Part shown: piece by piece, positions 21,668 through 31,485 of the stretch
Position numbering within the stretch: the first letter of the stretch is position 1
How the letters are laid out: every line of letters starts with the position of its first letter
Source of the DNA: Leptidea sinapis
Taxonomy: Eukaryota > Arthropoda > Insecta > Lepidoptera > Pieridae
Reading direction: 5' to 3'
Assembly (NCBI RefSeq): GCF_905404315.1
Contig: NC_066281.1
Coordinates: 11,808,001-11,872,000, forward strand
Length of the DNA: 64,000 nt
Position numbers and translations under genes: made by a program
Notes under the pieces: generated by a model
Database searches by the model: none
The model's input: the letters and a program-made list of their open reading frames with translations, nothing else
What the model was told of the DNA's origin: nothing

Positions 21668-21945
21668 TTTATGACAGTAAGGGACGAGACGAGTAGGTCG
21701 TTCAGCTGATGGCAATTAATACGCCCTGCCCATAACCCAAAAATTTTGAGCGGCACTACAATTGCGCTCGTCACCTTGAGACATAAGATGTTATGTCTCA
21801 TTTGCCCAGTAATTTCACCAGCTACGGCACCCTGCAGACCGAAACACAGTAATGCCTAAACATCACTGCTTCACGGCAGAAATAGGTGCCGCTATTGTAC
21901 CTATAATCTAGCCGGCGTCCTGTGCAAAGCAGCCACTGGTAATAT
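21668..21945 (-). mobile_element. Retroelement family A, copy 5, arm deleted
   Basis: GGGACGAGACGAGTAGGTCG through CGTCCTGTGCAAAGCAGCC. As in copy 2, one hairpin arm is missing (GCCCATAACCCAAAAATTTT). Confidence 0.7.
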
Positions 21946-22384
21946 AAATGAAAAACGAGTGTACTGGCAATCTGATGGTATGTGATAATCGCGGCCCATA
22001 TACTCTTAGAAGACCAGAGGGATTAGAAGACAGACTTAATGAAGCTTCAAATGAAAATATAAATAAATTCGAAAATTGTGAACACATTGATACATGGCGG
22101 GTTAGGACTTAACGACCGAGAGTTTCTAATCTATTGAAATACCGACGCCTTTTTATATTTCTTTCTTCACACCATTTTCAATAAACTGAGAGATTTAAGC
22201 AAATTACTCTAGACAATTTAAACAGTAAGTACCACGTTGCCAAAACGTTATTCGAAATTCTGATACACTTTTGATACCGCTTACGAGTTTTTGAAGTCGT
22301 ACATCGTAGTTTTACAATGCGCACGCACATCGTCACGCAAATTCGACACCCTGACGATACAATTTCTAATACAATTACAGATAC
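21946..22384. other. Unassigned spacer
   Basis: No recognised gene; a 76-codon minus frame (22178-22408) has no known motif. Confidence 0.4.
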
Positions 22385-22700
22385 AATTTTTAAAGTGAAA
22401 ACCCTCACTTCTGGTTTTAATTACACAACTTAAATTTGAAAACAAAATTTATGGACGATGCGGCATATAATTTTATGAAATATGAAAAAATTGGCCTTGG
22501 GCAGGTTATCTGTAAGTAGATCCTGTAGATGAAGCCACAACCAAAGAGTTGAACAAGACATACAAGATTTATCAACGATACGTCAAGCGAACGGTTGGCT
22601 CAGTGAAAGAGTGCTCGCATGGAACGCGAGAGATCGCGGTTTCGGGTCCCGCATCCTTCATAAATTTTGTTTTTAACTTTTTTTTGTGTATCCTGACGTT
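22385..22700 (+). mobile_element. SINE S copy 5, preceded by an inverted tail piece
   Basis: 22508-22700 is plus-strand: GATGAAGCCACAACCAAAGA, A box GGCTCAGTGAAAGAG, B box GGTTTCGGGTCC (mutated). 22385-22455 is the SINE tail in minus orientation (TTTTAAAGTGAAAACCCTCA, AAAATTTATGGACGATGCGG). This repeats the inverted tail/head arrangement of 11895-12165. Confidence 0.65.
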
Positions 22701-23676
22701 AGCTACTGGTCAATTAGACCATTTGTATCATACTTCAGCTACCAAGCGTCTTGTTACTCATATTATGTCTACTGAACCACAACCAATGGACGAGAATTAA
22801 ATATATTTCTATTTATATACAAGTTTTAAAATAAAAGAAAATTCTCTCTAGTAATATTAAAATAATTAAATGATATTTACACGTAATTTAACTAAATTAT
22901 GCGGTATATATTCATTAGTTGTATTTAATAATACCTTTTTTATTACAATATTATTTCTTCTACAAACGTAAAATAGCACGAGGAATAAAGATTTTCTTGC
23001 GTGATTACTTTTTTTTAAAGGCAAATTGAGATCATCATGAAAACATTTAAAGTCACGCGTCACTGACCTCGCGTTATTTGTCAAAGTGGATCGAAAGCAA
23101 TTTCGTCTAACTGAAGACTATTTGTCACACATAAAACGTGATATATGGAGGTCTTCCGATACATCCCTTGGCCGCGGCGGACACCGGAACTAATGTTGAT
23201 GGACTTGTAAATTATATAGTCTCAACCGTAACTTAACTTGATTTTCATGAGATTGATTCTATTTATTTGATCAAAAGAGTAGTCGATTATTAGAAGAATT
23301 GTCGGTCTTTCTATGTAATCTTTATTCATGACATATTGTTGTTTCATTCAAAAAACGTAAAGCGATAACTTCGATTTTTTTTAAGTAATTTGTGGACAAA
23401 AAATATATCGACCAATATATACCTATATATACAGACACGCCTGTTTTCAAACTGAATAGTTTGCGCGAGAGACACTTCCAAAGTCGTAAAAATATATGAT
23501 ATAAATTACCATGCAAACTTCCAGCGAAAATTGGTGTGAACGAGATCTAGTAAGTAACTTCAAGATCTAGTAATGAACTACAAGATTTTTATATTATGTT
23601 ACTTGCTGCTACGGAACCATACATGGGCAAGTCCCACTCACACTTGGCCCCTTTTATTATTTTTTATCTTTTCATA
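22701..23676. other. Unassigned stretch
   Basis: About 1 kb with nothing recognised. Confidence 0.4.
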
Positions 23677-24045
23677 TTATAAGCTTACCGGTGCCTGGTG
23701 CTGGTCAACAAAATATGTCCTATGACGTCTTACGCGACTGACAAACCTACACACACGCTTATAATATATTTGATAAGTCATACTTCCTTCACTCTTTCGC
23801 TCCACGTGTCCAAACCATTTCAGCATTCCTTTCTCAATCCTTGTCACATCTTCTTTCAGACCACAGCGCGCTCGTATTACCGCATTCGGAATTCTATCAA
23901 TCAGTCTCACCCCAAACCTACTACGCAGTGATCATGCCTTTTCTGCCATACCCAACTGTGACTTCCATACATCAAAGTGGGGTCAACCACTCCATTATGA
24001 ACCCGGTTACGCTTCTTTTGATCCAGTCTAAGTTCATAAAGGCAA
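23677..24045 (-). mobile_element. LINE C-terminal fragment, relative of the 57-58.5 kb element
   Basis: Minus frames read GVVDPTLMYGSHSWVWQKR and then LIDRIPNAVIRARCGLK, MLKWFGHVERKSEG. These match the 57.1-57.6 kb LINE (LMYGSESWVWQKK, DRIPNAVIRARCGLK, MLKWLGHVERMSEE). The order and the missing parts show a 5'-truncated copy with small deletions. The LYG-E-W and GH--R blocks are the connector typical after the reverse transcriptase in this LINE group. Confidence 0.75.
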
Positions 24046-24371
24046 ATTATACCAATTATACCGAGGCCATTCGAACAATAGTTTACAAATTCCCTAAACT
24101 TATTTAAATAATTCAATTTTTGGAATCGTTCTGGCTAACAGAGCCAATTTAGATGGCACAGACAATAAATATTGTATTTAATTTTTTCAAATTTAGAAGA
24201 TGCAAAAATTTTGTACTGTGGTATAACAATTTTATCAATAAAATATTATTTGTTCCATCATCTATATCTTTAAAAAGTAGTGTAAAAATAAAGTTTATTT
24301 AAATTTTAATTTACAAAAAAAAGCTATTTGTAAAATAGTGTACCTACACACATAATCTATTATGTTTTGAA
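24046..24371. other. Unassigned spacer
   Basis: AT-rich, nothing recognised. Confidence 0.4.
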
Positions 24372-24672
24372 GTGATAACCCTCACACAAATAAAATATGA
24401 AAACAAAATTTATGAACGACCATGCGTGAGTTCTTCTAACTGAGCCAACCGTTCGAGTGACGTATCGTTGATCAATCTTGTATGCTTTGTTCAACTCTCG
24501 GGTTGCAGCTTCATCTAAAGGATTCACTTTACAGTAATTGTAAACCTGCTCAACCCCAATATTAGGAAATTGACTTGAGATGTCGCTCTTGCAAATCTAA
24601 ACAAACAATTTGTAATGTTTTCAAGTGATAACCCACTTCTGGGATTATTATATATATATATATATATATATA
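24372..24672 (-). mobile_element. SINE S copy 6 with deletion, plus a second tail and (TA)n
   Basis: 24372-24545 keeps the tail (GAAGTGATAACCCTCAC), AAAATTTATGAACGACC, the A box complement TTCTAACTGAGCCAACC and leader CTTTGTTCAACTCTCGGG. The B box is deleted. A second tail piece, TTTTCAAGTGATAACCC, follows at 24613 and ends in a (TA)n run at about 24650-24672. Confidence 0.6.
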
Positions 24673-25334
24673 ATGTACATAAATTTCAAATTTTCTTTGT
24701 GTAGTGAACACAAATTTATATGTCTATTTTATTACCAAAACAAAAAGTTAACATAATTGTCAATATTTGAGTACCTTATAGGCGAGTACTGATTGGTGGC
24801 TCTACACTAAGCAAAGTGCTTGTGACACAGAAGCCGAGAAACCCAGTTACTAGTTACTTCCATTTGACTCGCGGAACATAGCATGGAGATGAAAGAAAGA
24901 GTGTGTGTGTCTGTACCTGTCTGTGATTGTGTGTGAGAGTTTCAATCCTTCATATCAAATTGTCTGAATGATATTTTCAGTTTCTTGATAATCTAGTCTA
25001 GATATGTAGAAAGATTCGGGTTGATTTGCAATCGTTGTAGAACCGTATGAAAAATAGAGCAAGAAATCAATTACAGTTTCCCAGGTCACGCTGACAAACG
25101 ATACCTTGGGAGTATCGAGGAGCATTCACGTTGGACATTTTCCATGTGCCAGTCAACAAGACTTGAAAATAGTTTTTGTGCACCGAAGCCGGGAATTTCG
25201 TTTGCAAATAGAAAATTGGATTGCCTTCTATCTCGTGGAAACAGTGTTAAGGTGTTTGAAGAGAAAACTCGATCGCGCCGATACAATGCGGTTTGTTCCT
25301 CACAGAATATGAATGGTTTTATATCTATATATAT
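24673..25334. other. Unassigned stretch with overlapping short frames
   Basis: 25077-25310 is open in three overlapping frames of 66-77 codons and is less AT-rich than its surroundings. I do not recognise any of the three proteins. It could be a transposon exon or chance. Confidence 0.35.
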
Positions 25335-25650
25335 ATTTATGAAAATAAGGGATGATACGAGCAGGACGTTCAGCTAATGGTGATTGATACGCCTTGGCCA
25401 TTACAATGCAGTGCTGCTCAGGATTCTTAAAAAAACCCTGATTCTGAGCGGCACTACAATTTCGCTCATCACCATGAGACATAAGATGTTAAGTCTCATT
25501 TGCCCAGTAATTTCACTAGCTACAGCGCCCTTCAGATCGAAACACAGTTATGTTTACACATTACTGCTTCACGGCAGAACTAGGCGCCGTTGCGTTACCC
25601 ATAATCTAGCCGGCATCCTGTGCAAAGGAAGGCTTCCCAATGGTAAATAT
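25335..25650 (-). mobile_element. Retroelement family A, copy 6
   Basis: Nearly full length: AATAAGGGATGATACGAGCA, GTGCTGCTCAGGATTCTTA, ATTCTGAGCGGCACTACAA, AGTAATTTCACTAGCTACAG, CCGGCATCCTGTGCAAAGG. The two hairpin arms are both present. Confidence 0.75.
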
Positions 25651-25850
25651 TTACAACAATATGAATGTTTTTTATGTAACAAATATCACAAGACGAGCGA
25701 GACCATAGAATATAATAGAAATATGTTTATTTACCATAGGAAATGACAATAACATAACATATGTCATATTGAAACAACACTTGGTAAAAGTCATGAAGTT
25801 ACATCAGTTCGTGCAGGGGCTATGACATGGCGAGAAGAACTGATAAGAAA

Positions 25851-25990
25851 CTCAACACGTCCTGGGGATGGCTAGTGAAGAGGCGAAACACGTGTCGAAT
25901 TGTTTAAAGAATATTGGCGGAATTAACACTAAAGAAAACTCAAATCATTTTTATAATTATGGATTTCCGCAAAGTAACGCCTACTTCAAT
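25851..25990 (+). ncRNA. Decayed hammerhead-like motif, copy E, with family flank
   Basis: CAACACGTC is followed by CTGGGGA (A6 changed to G), a disrupted helix II (TGGCTAGTGAAGAGGC), intact GAAA, CACGTGTC and GAATTGTTTAAAG. The flank AATATTGGCGGAATTAACAC to TAACGCCTACTTCAAT is well conserved, so this repeat is fairly young despite the core change. Confidence 0.65.
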
Positions 25991-26442
25991 AAATTAACTC
26001 CCAGCTAATCTTTTAAATCATATAACAACTTAGCCTATTTAATATACGATTTTAGTTGGCCGGCGCAGAACCAGACTATAACCATGCATCATTATCCTCT
26101 ATATAATCATAAAATATCATTTACATCTTCATAGTTCTACAAATTATTTTAATAATAACAATATAATTTGTATAATGATACAACAAAAATACTGAAACGT
26201 CAAACAAATACTCAATGGCTAACACGAGTAAGTCAAAAATCGTAAATGTAAATTAATAAGTAAAAACACAAGAATTATTGAGTACTTTAGCGCAGCAGAG
26301 TGCATCAATCCACACACACCACAAATAAATGAAGGTAAAATGCGAGCATTTTATGAGCGATTGTAAAAAAATATAATTACTTTAATTTCAAGAAGCAAGC
26401 ACTAGGAGCACTCAGGCATCGAAGAATACGTACAAAACCTTA
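25991..26442. other. Unassigned spacer
   Basis: No gene or repeat recognised. Confidence 0.4.
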
Positions 26443-26884
26443 TCTTAATATATTATATATATATATATTTGTTTTGTGCGTAAGTTGTAACTGAACTCCT
26501 CCTAAAAGGCTGGAACGATTTTAATGAAACTTTCTGTGTGTCTTCAGGTGGATTCGAGAATGGTTTAGCTTCACAATACTACCTCCTAAACGGCTGGACT
26601 GATTTTGATGATTTTTTTATGTGTTCCAGTGAATTTGAAATTGGTGTGTGTCTACAGGTGAATTCGTGATTGGTTTAGATTCACAAATGAATTACCTCGT
26701 AGACGGCTGGACCGATATTGGTGATTTTTTGTGTGTTCCAGTGAATTTGAAATTGCTTTAATAATTCCGTCCATATAATATAATTCTCCTGCTCATGTGT
26801 ATGTTAGTGAACTCCTCCTAACGGCTGGACCGATTTTTCATATTTAAGACGTGTGTACAGGACAACGTCTGTCGGGTCAACTAG
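26443..26884 (+). mobile_element. Non-autonomous Helitron with internal repeats
   Basis: The 5' end TCTTAATATATTATATATAT follows an A. The 3' end GTCTGTCGGGTCAACTAG precedes a T. The interior holds four divergent repeats of an ACTCCTCCTAA-ACGGCTGGA-CGATTTTGATGA type unit (about 26495, 26580, 26690, 26810) with TGTGTTCCAGTGAATTTGAA links. Confidence 0.65.
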
Positions 26885-27084
26885 TATTATATAATATCTA
26901 ATACCCTGTTTATTTCATCTATTGAGCCTTCAATAAAAACCTGAAACTAATGAACTACACACTAGCTACTAAGTCTAACTTTCGCATACAGAACCAAAAC
27001 CATACGTTGAAGTTTAGTTTACTAGAACTTGTCCATTGACCGGTACATGCTTCATACTAGTTTTGTTGAGATTTTAAGTTATAT

Positions 27085-27400
27085 ATATAAATCCTTATCA
27101 TAGTTTGTTTCCAGTGAACTCCTAAACTAATGAACGGATTTTAATGGGATGACTTCACGGAGCGCAGTTTAGTCCAACTTGAGAGATAAGATAGTATTTA
27201 TTTCGATTTGGGACCCATAATTATTTTTATTTCCAATATTTTTTTTGTATGGACATATTTTCTGTGAAAGAATTTATTAACGCACGGTTTGACAGTTTCT
27301 GCTGTGAAAGAATTTGATTGTAACAACAACGAGCATATTTTACGAAATAATTCTTGATGTTAAACAATATTATTGACAAATTCATAAAAAAAATATTATA
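27085..27400 (+). mobile_element. Helitron-like fragment
   Basis: Shares with 40223-40589 (inverted) the blocks CTAATGAACGGATTTTAATG, CCAACTTGAGAGATAAGATA, GATTTGGGACCCATAATTAT and ATGGACATATTTTCTGTGA. The 5' end is altered and the 3' CTAG end was not found, so it is truncated. Confidence 0.6.
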
Positions 27401-28034
27401 TTAATTATGTACAGAACAATGCGTCTAATCTACTCAATAGCTGTAGTGGTTTCGTCGGTTAGTCATGACGTTTGAGTGTTTTTTTGCATCCATTTACATA
27501 GATTAAAATTAAATTTATTTTTTTAAAGGAACAATCTGTGAATATTGATAAAAAAGAGTGGCACTGTCTTTGTTGCCACTTCTTCTTGTTAAGGCTGTAT
27601 TCTTGTTAGTGCATAACTTTTCACATCCATAACTGTCGCTTCTTTGACATAAATAAATAATTAAAATTTGATTTGCTTCACAAACACGCAAGTCTAACAA
27701 TAATATATTTGTAAAGAGCGTAATATGATAAAGTTTGTAGAGTTGTATTATATTGAAATTGTAAGAACCGAGCCGCGATGGAATAAATCAAAGGGAACAT
27801 ATGGTGATAATTTAATATTTGAGAGAACAGAGCGAGATAAAAACTCGTATCAAGTGAATTTTAGAAATTATTCGAGTTCGTTTGGTGAAGCAAAGAGACT
27901 AAAATAAAAAAGCCGGTTTCACATTAGTAGTAACAGGCACGTGCTGCAGACTATACTCTAATAAAGATCGTAAATTTTTCGATTATTTTGCAATCACACA
28001 AGACAAATGTTCTAAGGTTAGTGGAAATTGCGAG
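27401..28034. other. Unassigned stretch with a weak LINE-tail trace
   Basis: AAAAGAGTGGCACTGTCTTT and CCACTTCTTCTTGTTAAGGC (27549-27595) resemble the block at 12253. Otherwise nothing recognised; a 60-codon frame at 27725-27907 has no known motif. Confidence 0.35.
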
Positions 28035-28330
28035 TTATTACAGATTATCCTTCAAAATTCTTTTTGATGTCATTTCTAGATACTACTACCGTTTCGGAAA
28101 CAAATGGCGCTCTGTGAGAGAAGAAGCGTCAATAAAAATATACAATATTGTACAGTCATTTCTATTGCTATAAAATAATCATAATCTAGTCCCAGGCTGT
28201 CCGATTACTTAGATATTCAGCTGTGGAGTAATAGGATTTACGACAGAGCCATTTTTTATAAAACATTTAAATTTATTTATAGATAATGCCCGAACAGTGG
28301 CTGGGACTTTATTATAAAAGTGTATACATT
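28035..28330 (-). mobile_element. LINE C-terminus and 3' UTR (family K)
   Basis: Minus-strand text encodes KVPATVRALSINKFKCFIK, then, one base out of frame across an A run, WLCRKSYYSTAEYLS and a stop. This is followed by a 3' UTR with the family landmarks (CTAGATTATGATTATTTTAT, CAAATGGCGCTC on the plus strand). This KFK-FIK...YYS-EYL ending is typical of LINE reverse transcriptase C-termini. The single-base frameshift and missing 5' part make it dead. Confidence 0.7.
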
Positions 28331-28423
28331 TATGTGTATATGTGGCAACCAAATACTTTTATGTGAACTTTAAAATGAAAAATTGGAATTTTTTTCATTT
28401 TATATGGTACAAGCTTAAATAAT

Positions 28424-28641
28424 TTATACGTCTATATAGAGCCACTTGCTGCTAGATATCCGATGAAAACAGGCCAGGTTTATTACTTTAGTATGCATGA
28501 CAAGTTACGTCATACACTCGCGATTTGTATGACACTGTGTGTTAGTGTGCGTTGCTCAAAATAGAGGTTAACTCTCAAATTAAATTTTTTTTCACGTTTT
28601 CACAGCTGTTATCTATATGTATATCTAGACGTATATAGTAT
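28424..28641 (+). mobile_element. MITE-like family D, copy 1
   Basis: Terminal inverted repeats: TTATACGTCTATATAG on the left and its near-complement TATCTAGACGTATATAG on the right, ~218 bp apart. The interior has GAAAACAGGCCAGGTTTA, TTAGTATGC and GCTCAAAATAGAGGTTAACT, shared with 31486 and 48446. Non-coding. Confidence 0.65.
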
Positions 28642-29110
28642 CTAAGAGTGCAAATGGTTATTTTTTTATAATTTATAGTTATTTACGTTAATCATCTTAA
28701 AATAAACTTGGTATTAGGAAATCTCCAATTTAATCTGGACTTCTGATAATCCAATAAAGGAACAGCAAACTCAGTAATATTAATTCAATATACCCTTAAT
28801 GCCTTAACCTTTAATTAGCACTTTGATTAAAGATTTAAATTATTAATGGATCATCTGAGGAAGTTGAAAGAACAAAATATAACTAGACTTCGGTAGATAA
28901 CTTAAGAAAATATTTAAGTAATTTTCGTACGACCCACCCTATACTAATATAATTTCAATCCTTTTTCCTACAAAATCAAACCGCTGTCATAATTCGCAGA
29001 CAGAATTCGATAAATTTCGATTTACAGTAATTGGAATCTTTGCATTGCGCTTTGGACGATATAATTATTTAAGTTTCCAACATTAATATTTTCTTAGATT
29101 AACGCGAGTG
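28642..29110. other. Unassigned spacer
   Basis: Nothing recognised. Confidence 0.4.
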
Positions 29111-29634
29111 TTAAACATTTTTTAAAGGATTAAAACCAATAAAACAGTGTACAACAAATACCACCTCCAATTCAATAAATGACGCTAAACTTCATAATGA
29201 CAACTATGACAAATAATATCTTGACTCATTTCAACCGCAGTCCCAAAGAGGATGTAAATACTAATTAATAAGAGGCGTTACTGCCTAAGTAAAAATTGAA
29301 ATTTAGTTTAGCATGAATCGTGCAGTCATTTGACATAAGTTTGAAATAGTAGTAATTACAGTGTCGCGATTTGCCACGAAGTATAATCCGGCTAAGGTTA
29401 AAAGCGAACAGTTGCTTAAAACGTAATGTATTTCGGCTATTTTCTTTTTTTGAAGATTATAGCCGTCATCTGTCAATTTGTCAATGACTGCATGTTTCAT
29501 ACAATCGAGTGAATCGTTTTGTTATTAGAGAGTTTCGCTAGCCTGTACAGTTCTACTGAAAATGTTATCTGGAAAGGTCCTGAAACCCCAGGTTAACTAA
29601 ATTAATGTAACTTTTACGAAAAATCTGGTGAAAA
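29111..29634. mobile_element. MITE-like family F, interrupted by repeat E
   Basis: Left end TTTTTTAAAGGATTAAAACC, then AACTTCATAATGACAAC and GACAAATAATATCTT. These match 53161-53420. The match breaks near 29222 and resumes at about 29567 with ATCTGGAAAGGTCCTG and GGTTAACTAA. The ~340 bp between is repeat E (see 29223-29566). The right terminal repeat seen in the 53-kb copy is missing. Confidence 0.5.
29223..29566 (-). repeat. Repeat E, copy 1, with receptor-like open frame
   Basis: The central 29280-29490 recurs inverted at 61770-62020. On the minus strand a frame of up to 65 codons (29303-29500) reads KKKIAEIHYVLSNCSLL then TLAGLYFVANRDTVITTISN. The layout (charged linker, LS-, G-F-V-R, I-S-) loosely resembles the last helix region of insect gustatory receptors, but the closing TY---QF motif is absent. 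This could be a pseudogene piece or part of a transposon. The function is not established. Confidence 0.35.
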
Positions 29635-29704
29635 AACACACTACTAATTACACGTGAAAAAACACACTACTAATTACACGTGAAAAAACACACTACTAAT
29701 TACG
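29628..29704. repeat. 26-bp tandem repeat, three units
   Basis: Three consecutive units of GTGAAAAAACACACTACTAA plus TTACAC, beginning at 29628, 29654 and 29680, essentially identical. It sits directly before a family A copy. Confidence 0.9.
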
Positions 29705-29815
29705 CGGTTTTTCAAGAATCCTGAGCGGCACTGCATTGTAATGGGCAGGGCGTATGAATTACCGTTAGGTGTACGTCCTGCTCGTCTCGTCCCTTATTTT
29801 CATCAAAAAAAATAA
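29704..29815 (+). mobile_element. Retroelement family A, copy 7, short 3' end
   Basis: Begins within the hairpin (GGTTTTTCAAGAATCCTGAG) and ends TCGTCCCTTATTTTCATC followed by A8. Strongly 5'-truncated. Confidence 0.75.
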
Positions 29816-30132
29816 CTCAAGGAGCTTAATTCAGTGAATTTAATATTACAGTGAACGAACTCAGAAAATAAAGCAAACTATGAGTTTAGTAGATGATATT
29901 CATTTGAAGTGACAAGAAAAACGATATTTGATATTCGATTGGTTCTTGAATGTCGAATATCACGTGGGTGTTATTGTCAGTTCGAGAATAAATTTATCGG
30001 AAACTAAACAGAAGCGACACGATCTAAATTGTTGAGGCGTTAATTTGGACAAATTTATATGATCGTCGTTAATCACGTAAGAAAGATATTCGATAATATC
30101 TACAATTTATAAAATGCATTTATTTTCTCAAA
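29816..30132. other. Unassigned spacer
   Basis: No gene or repeat recognised. Confidence 0.4.
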
Positions 30133-30445
30133 ATTGATTACTTTAGAATTATTTTTGATGTCATTTCTAATATACTAGATACTACTACCGCTTTGGAAAC
30201 AAGAAATTCTCCCAGCATTCTTTTTTAATAAAATATACAATATTGTACTGTCATTGCTATAAAATATTCATAATCTAGTTCCAGGCTGTCCGATCAACTA
30301 CATATTCAGTTGTGGCATACATGCTGTGGCTGTGGGATACTGTAGGATTTACAACAGAGCAATTTTTTAAGAAAACATTTAAATTTATTTATAGATAATG
30401 CCTGAACAATGTCTGGGATTTTATTATAAAAGTCATATACATTTA
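30133..30445 (-). mobile_element. LINE C-terminus and 3' UTR (family K)
   Basis: Same segment as 28035-28330 with AGATACTACTACCGCTTTGG, TAATCTAGTTCCAGGCTGTC and TTTATTTATAGATAATGCC. A ~20-bp insertion (CATGCTGTGGCTGTGGGATA) disrupts the codons for the YYS-EYL motif. Confidence 0.7.
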
Positions 30446-30929
30446 CTACGTATAATAGAAATATTACATTCGATTTTACACTTCTTAAAAGCCATAACAG
30501 ACGATGAATACCTACGTTAATGTTTTCAAGAAGATTTGTTAAAAGTAAAACTAAATTTCAAATTGCGATTCTTGAAAATAAACTAATTACTTGCGAGTGC
30601 CACTACTCGGAAATTCTGCTTCGAGGGCGAAATATTAATGCTTTAAAAACTTTGTTTCAACGTTATTTTCTTAAAATTCAAAGAACAATGTGGAATATAA
30701 AATACTTTTTCGCGTACTGACCTAAGAGGTTGAATAGATACTTCTTTATTGAATTTCGCTTTATTTTGAACATTCATGAGAAATGTTTTTTAATATTTAT
30801 AAATTATCGACGGGCACAGGCTCACGCATTGGTTGCGTCAGGATTTTTAAATAAAACACTTTTAAAGGATTAAAACGCGTGTGAAATAAATGAGTTTTTC
30901 ATTTAATTTTTGCTTAAAAGATAATGTAT
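30446..30929. other. Unassigned stretch; family F terminal trace at 30850-30875
   Basis: CACTTTTAAAGGATTAAAAC matches the end of family F. A 66-codon frame at 30520-30720 has no known motif. Confidence 0.35.
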
Positions 30930-31018
30930 CTTTTACATACAAGCAAAAATCTATCTATAAATCTATCTATCTGTACATATATCTATCTATATGTATATAT
31001 ATATATATATATATCTAA
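30930..31018. repeat. Simple repeats (TCTA)n and (TA)n
   Basis: A run of CTATCTAT-type repeats passes into (TATA)n. Low complexity only. Confidence 0.8.
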
Positions 31019-31052
31019 ATGTGTAACACTCCCGTTAATCAAAGAAAATACT

Positions 31053-31350
31053 ATGCCTCAGGATGGGCAAAGACGTCGAGGCAGACCTCGAAAACAATGG
31101 CGTTACGATCAAATTCAATTTCAAATTCAAATATTTTTATTCAAAATAGGATGTGATATCCAAACGGACCCCATTCCAAAACGGACGCCTCAGACCTGAG
31201 AAGAATGGGTGCAACAAATTCAGCGGGGTTTTTTTTCATCTGATGATCTCGATGCCTATAATAAAACCTGGTCGGAGCTGGCACAGGATCGAGATAAATG
31301 GAGTAAAGCAGGGGAGGCCTTTGCCCAGCAGTGGGACCCGATAGGCTAAT
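31053..31350 (+). mobile_element. LINE C-terminal fragment (family R) split by a nested insertion
   Basis: 31053-31110 reads MPQDGQRRRGRPRKQWRYD. 31245-31349 continues the same frame with DLDAYNKTWSELAQDRDKW, SKAGEAFAQQWDPIG and a stop. The GRP-K-W and AQDR-KW...EAF-QQW blocks are the usual C-terminus of RTE-like LINEs. The join is exact if the intervening piece and one GATC are removed. The coding end is thus undamaged apart from the insertion. Confidence 0.75.
31111..31244 (-). mobile_element. Family L LINE tail inserted in a LINE
   Basis: Minus-oriented. The 3' end is at 31111 with a (TTTGAAT)-type tail and GAATAAAAATATTTGAATT. The 5'-truncated end is near 31244. GATC flanks it on both sides (31107-31110, 31245-31248). 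The tail matches 60605-60715 (AGTTGAATAAAAATATTTG). Confidence 0.7.
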
Positions 31351-31415
31351 AAAAAAGAATTATTGTCATTTCATGTTGTTCGAAAACATTTAAAAATTTA
31401 ATGACATGGCTAGGG

Positions 31416-31439
31416 TAGGGTATACATATGTATACCCTA
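31416..31439. repeat. Perfect 24-bp palindrome
   Basis: TAGGGTATACAT followed by ATGTATACCCTA, with no spacer. No gene nearby suggests an operator; it could be a relic of a hairpin-ended element. Confidence 0.6.
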
Positions 31440-31485
31440 GATATTTACTCCTTCTTAGTTACATTACTTCCTTACATAATTTAAA

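Noticed and set aside
25384..25746. 120-codon plus-strand gene
   Set aside because: The frame runs through retroelement family A on the strand opposite to its A tail; the other copies do not keep it open.
30924..31199. 91-codon plus-strand gene
   Set aside because: Starts in TA/TCTA simple repeat and then reads a LINE tail with a nested insertion.
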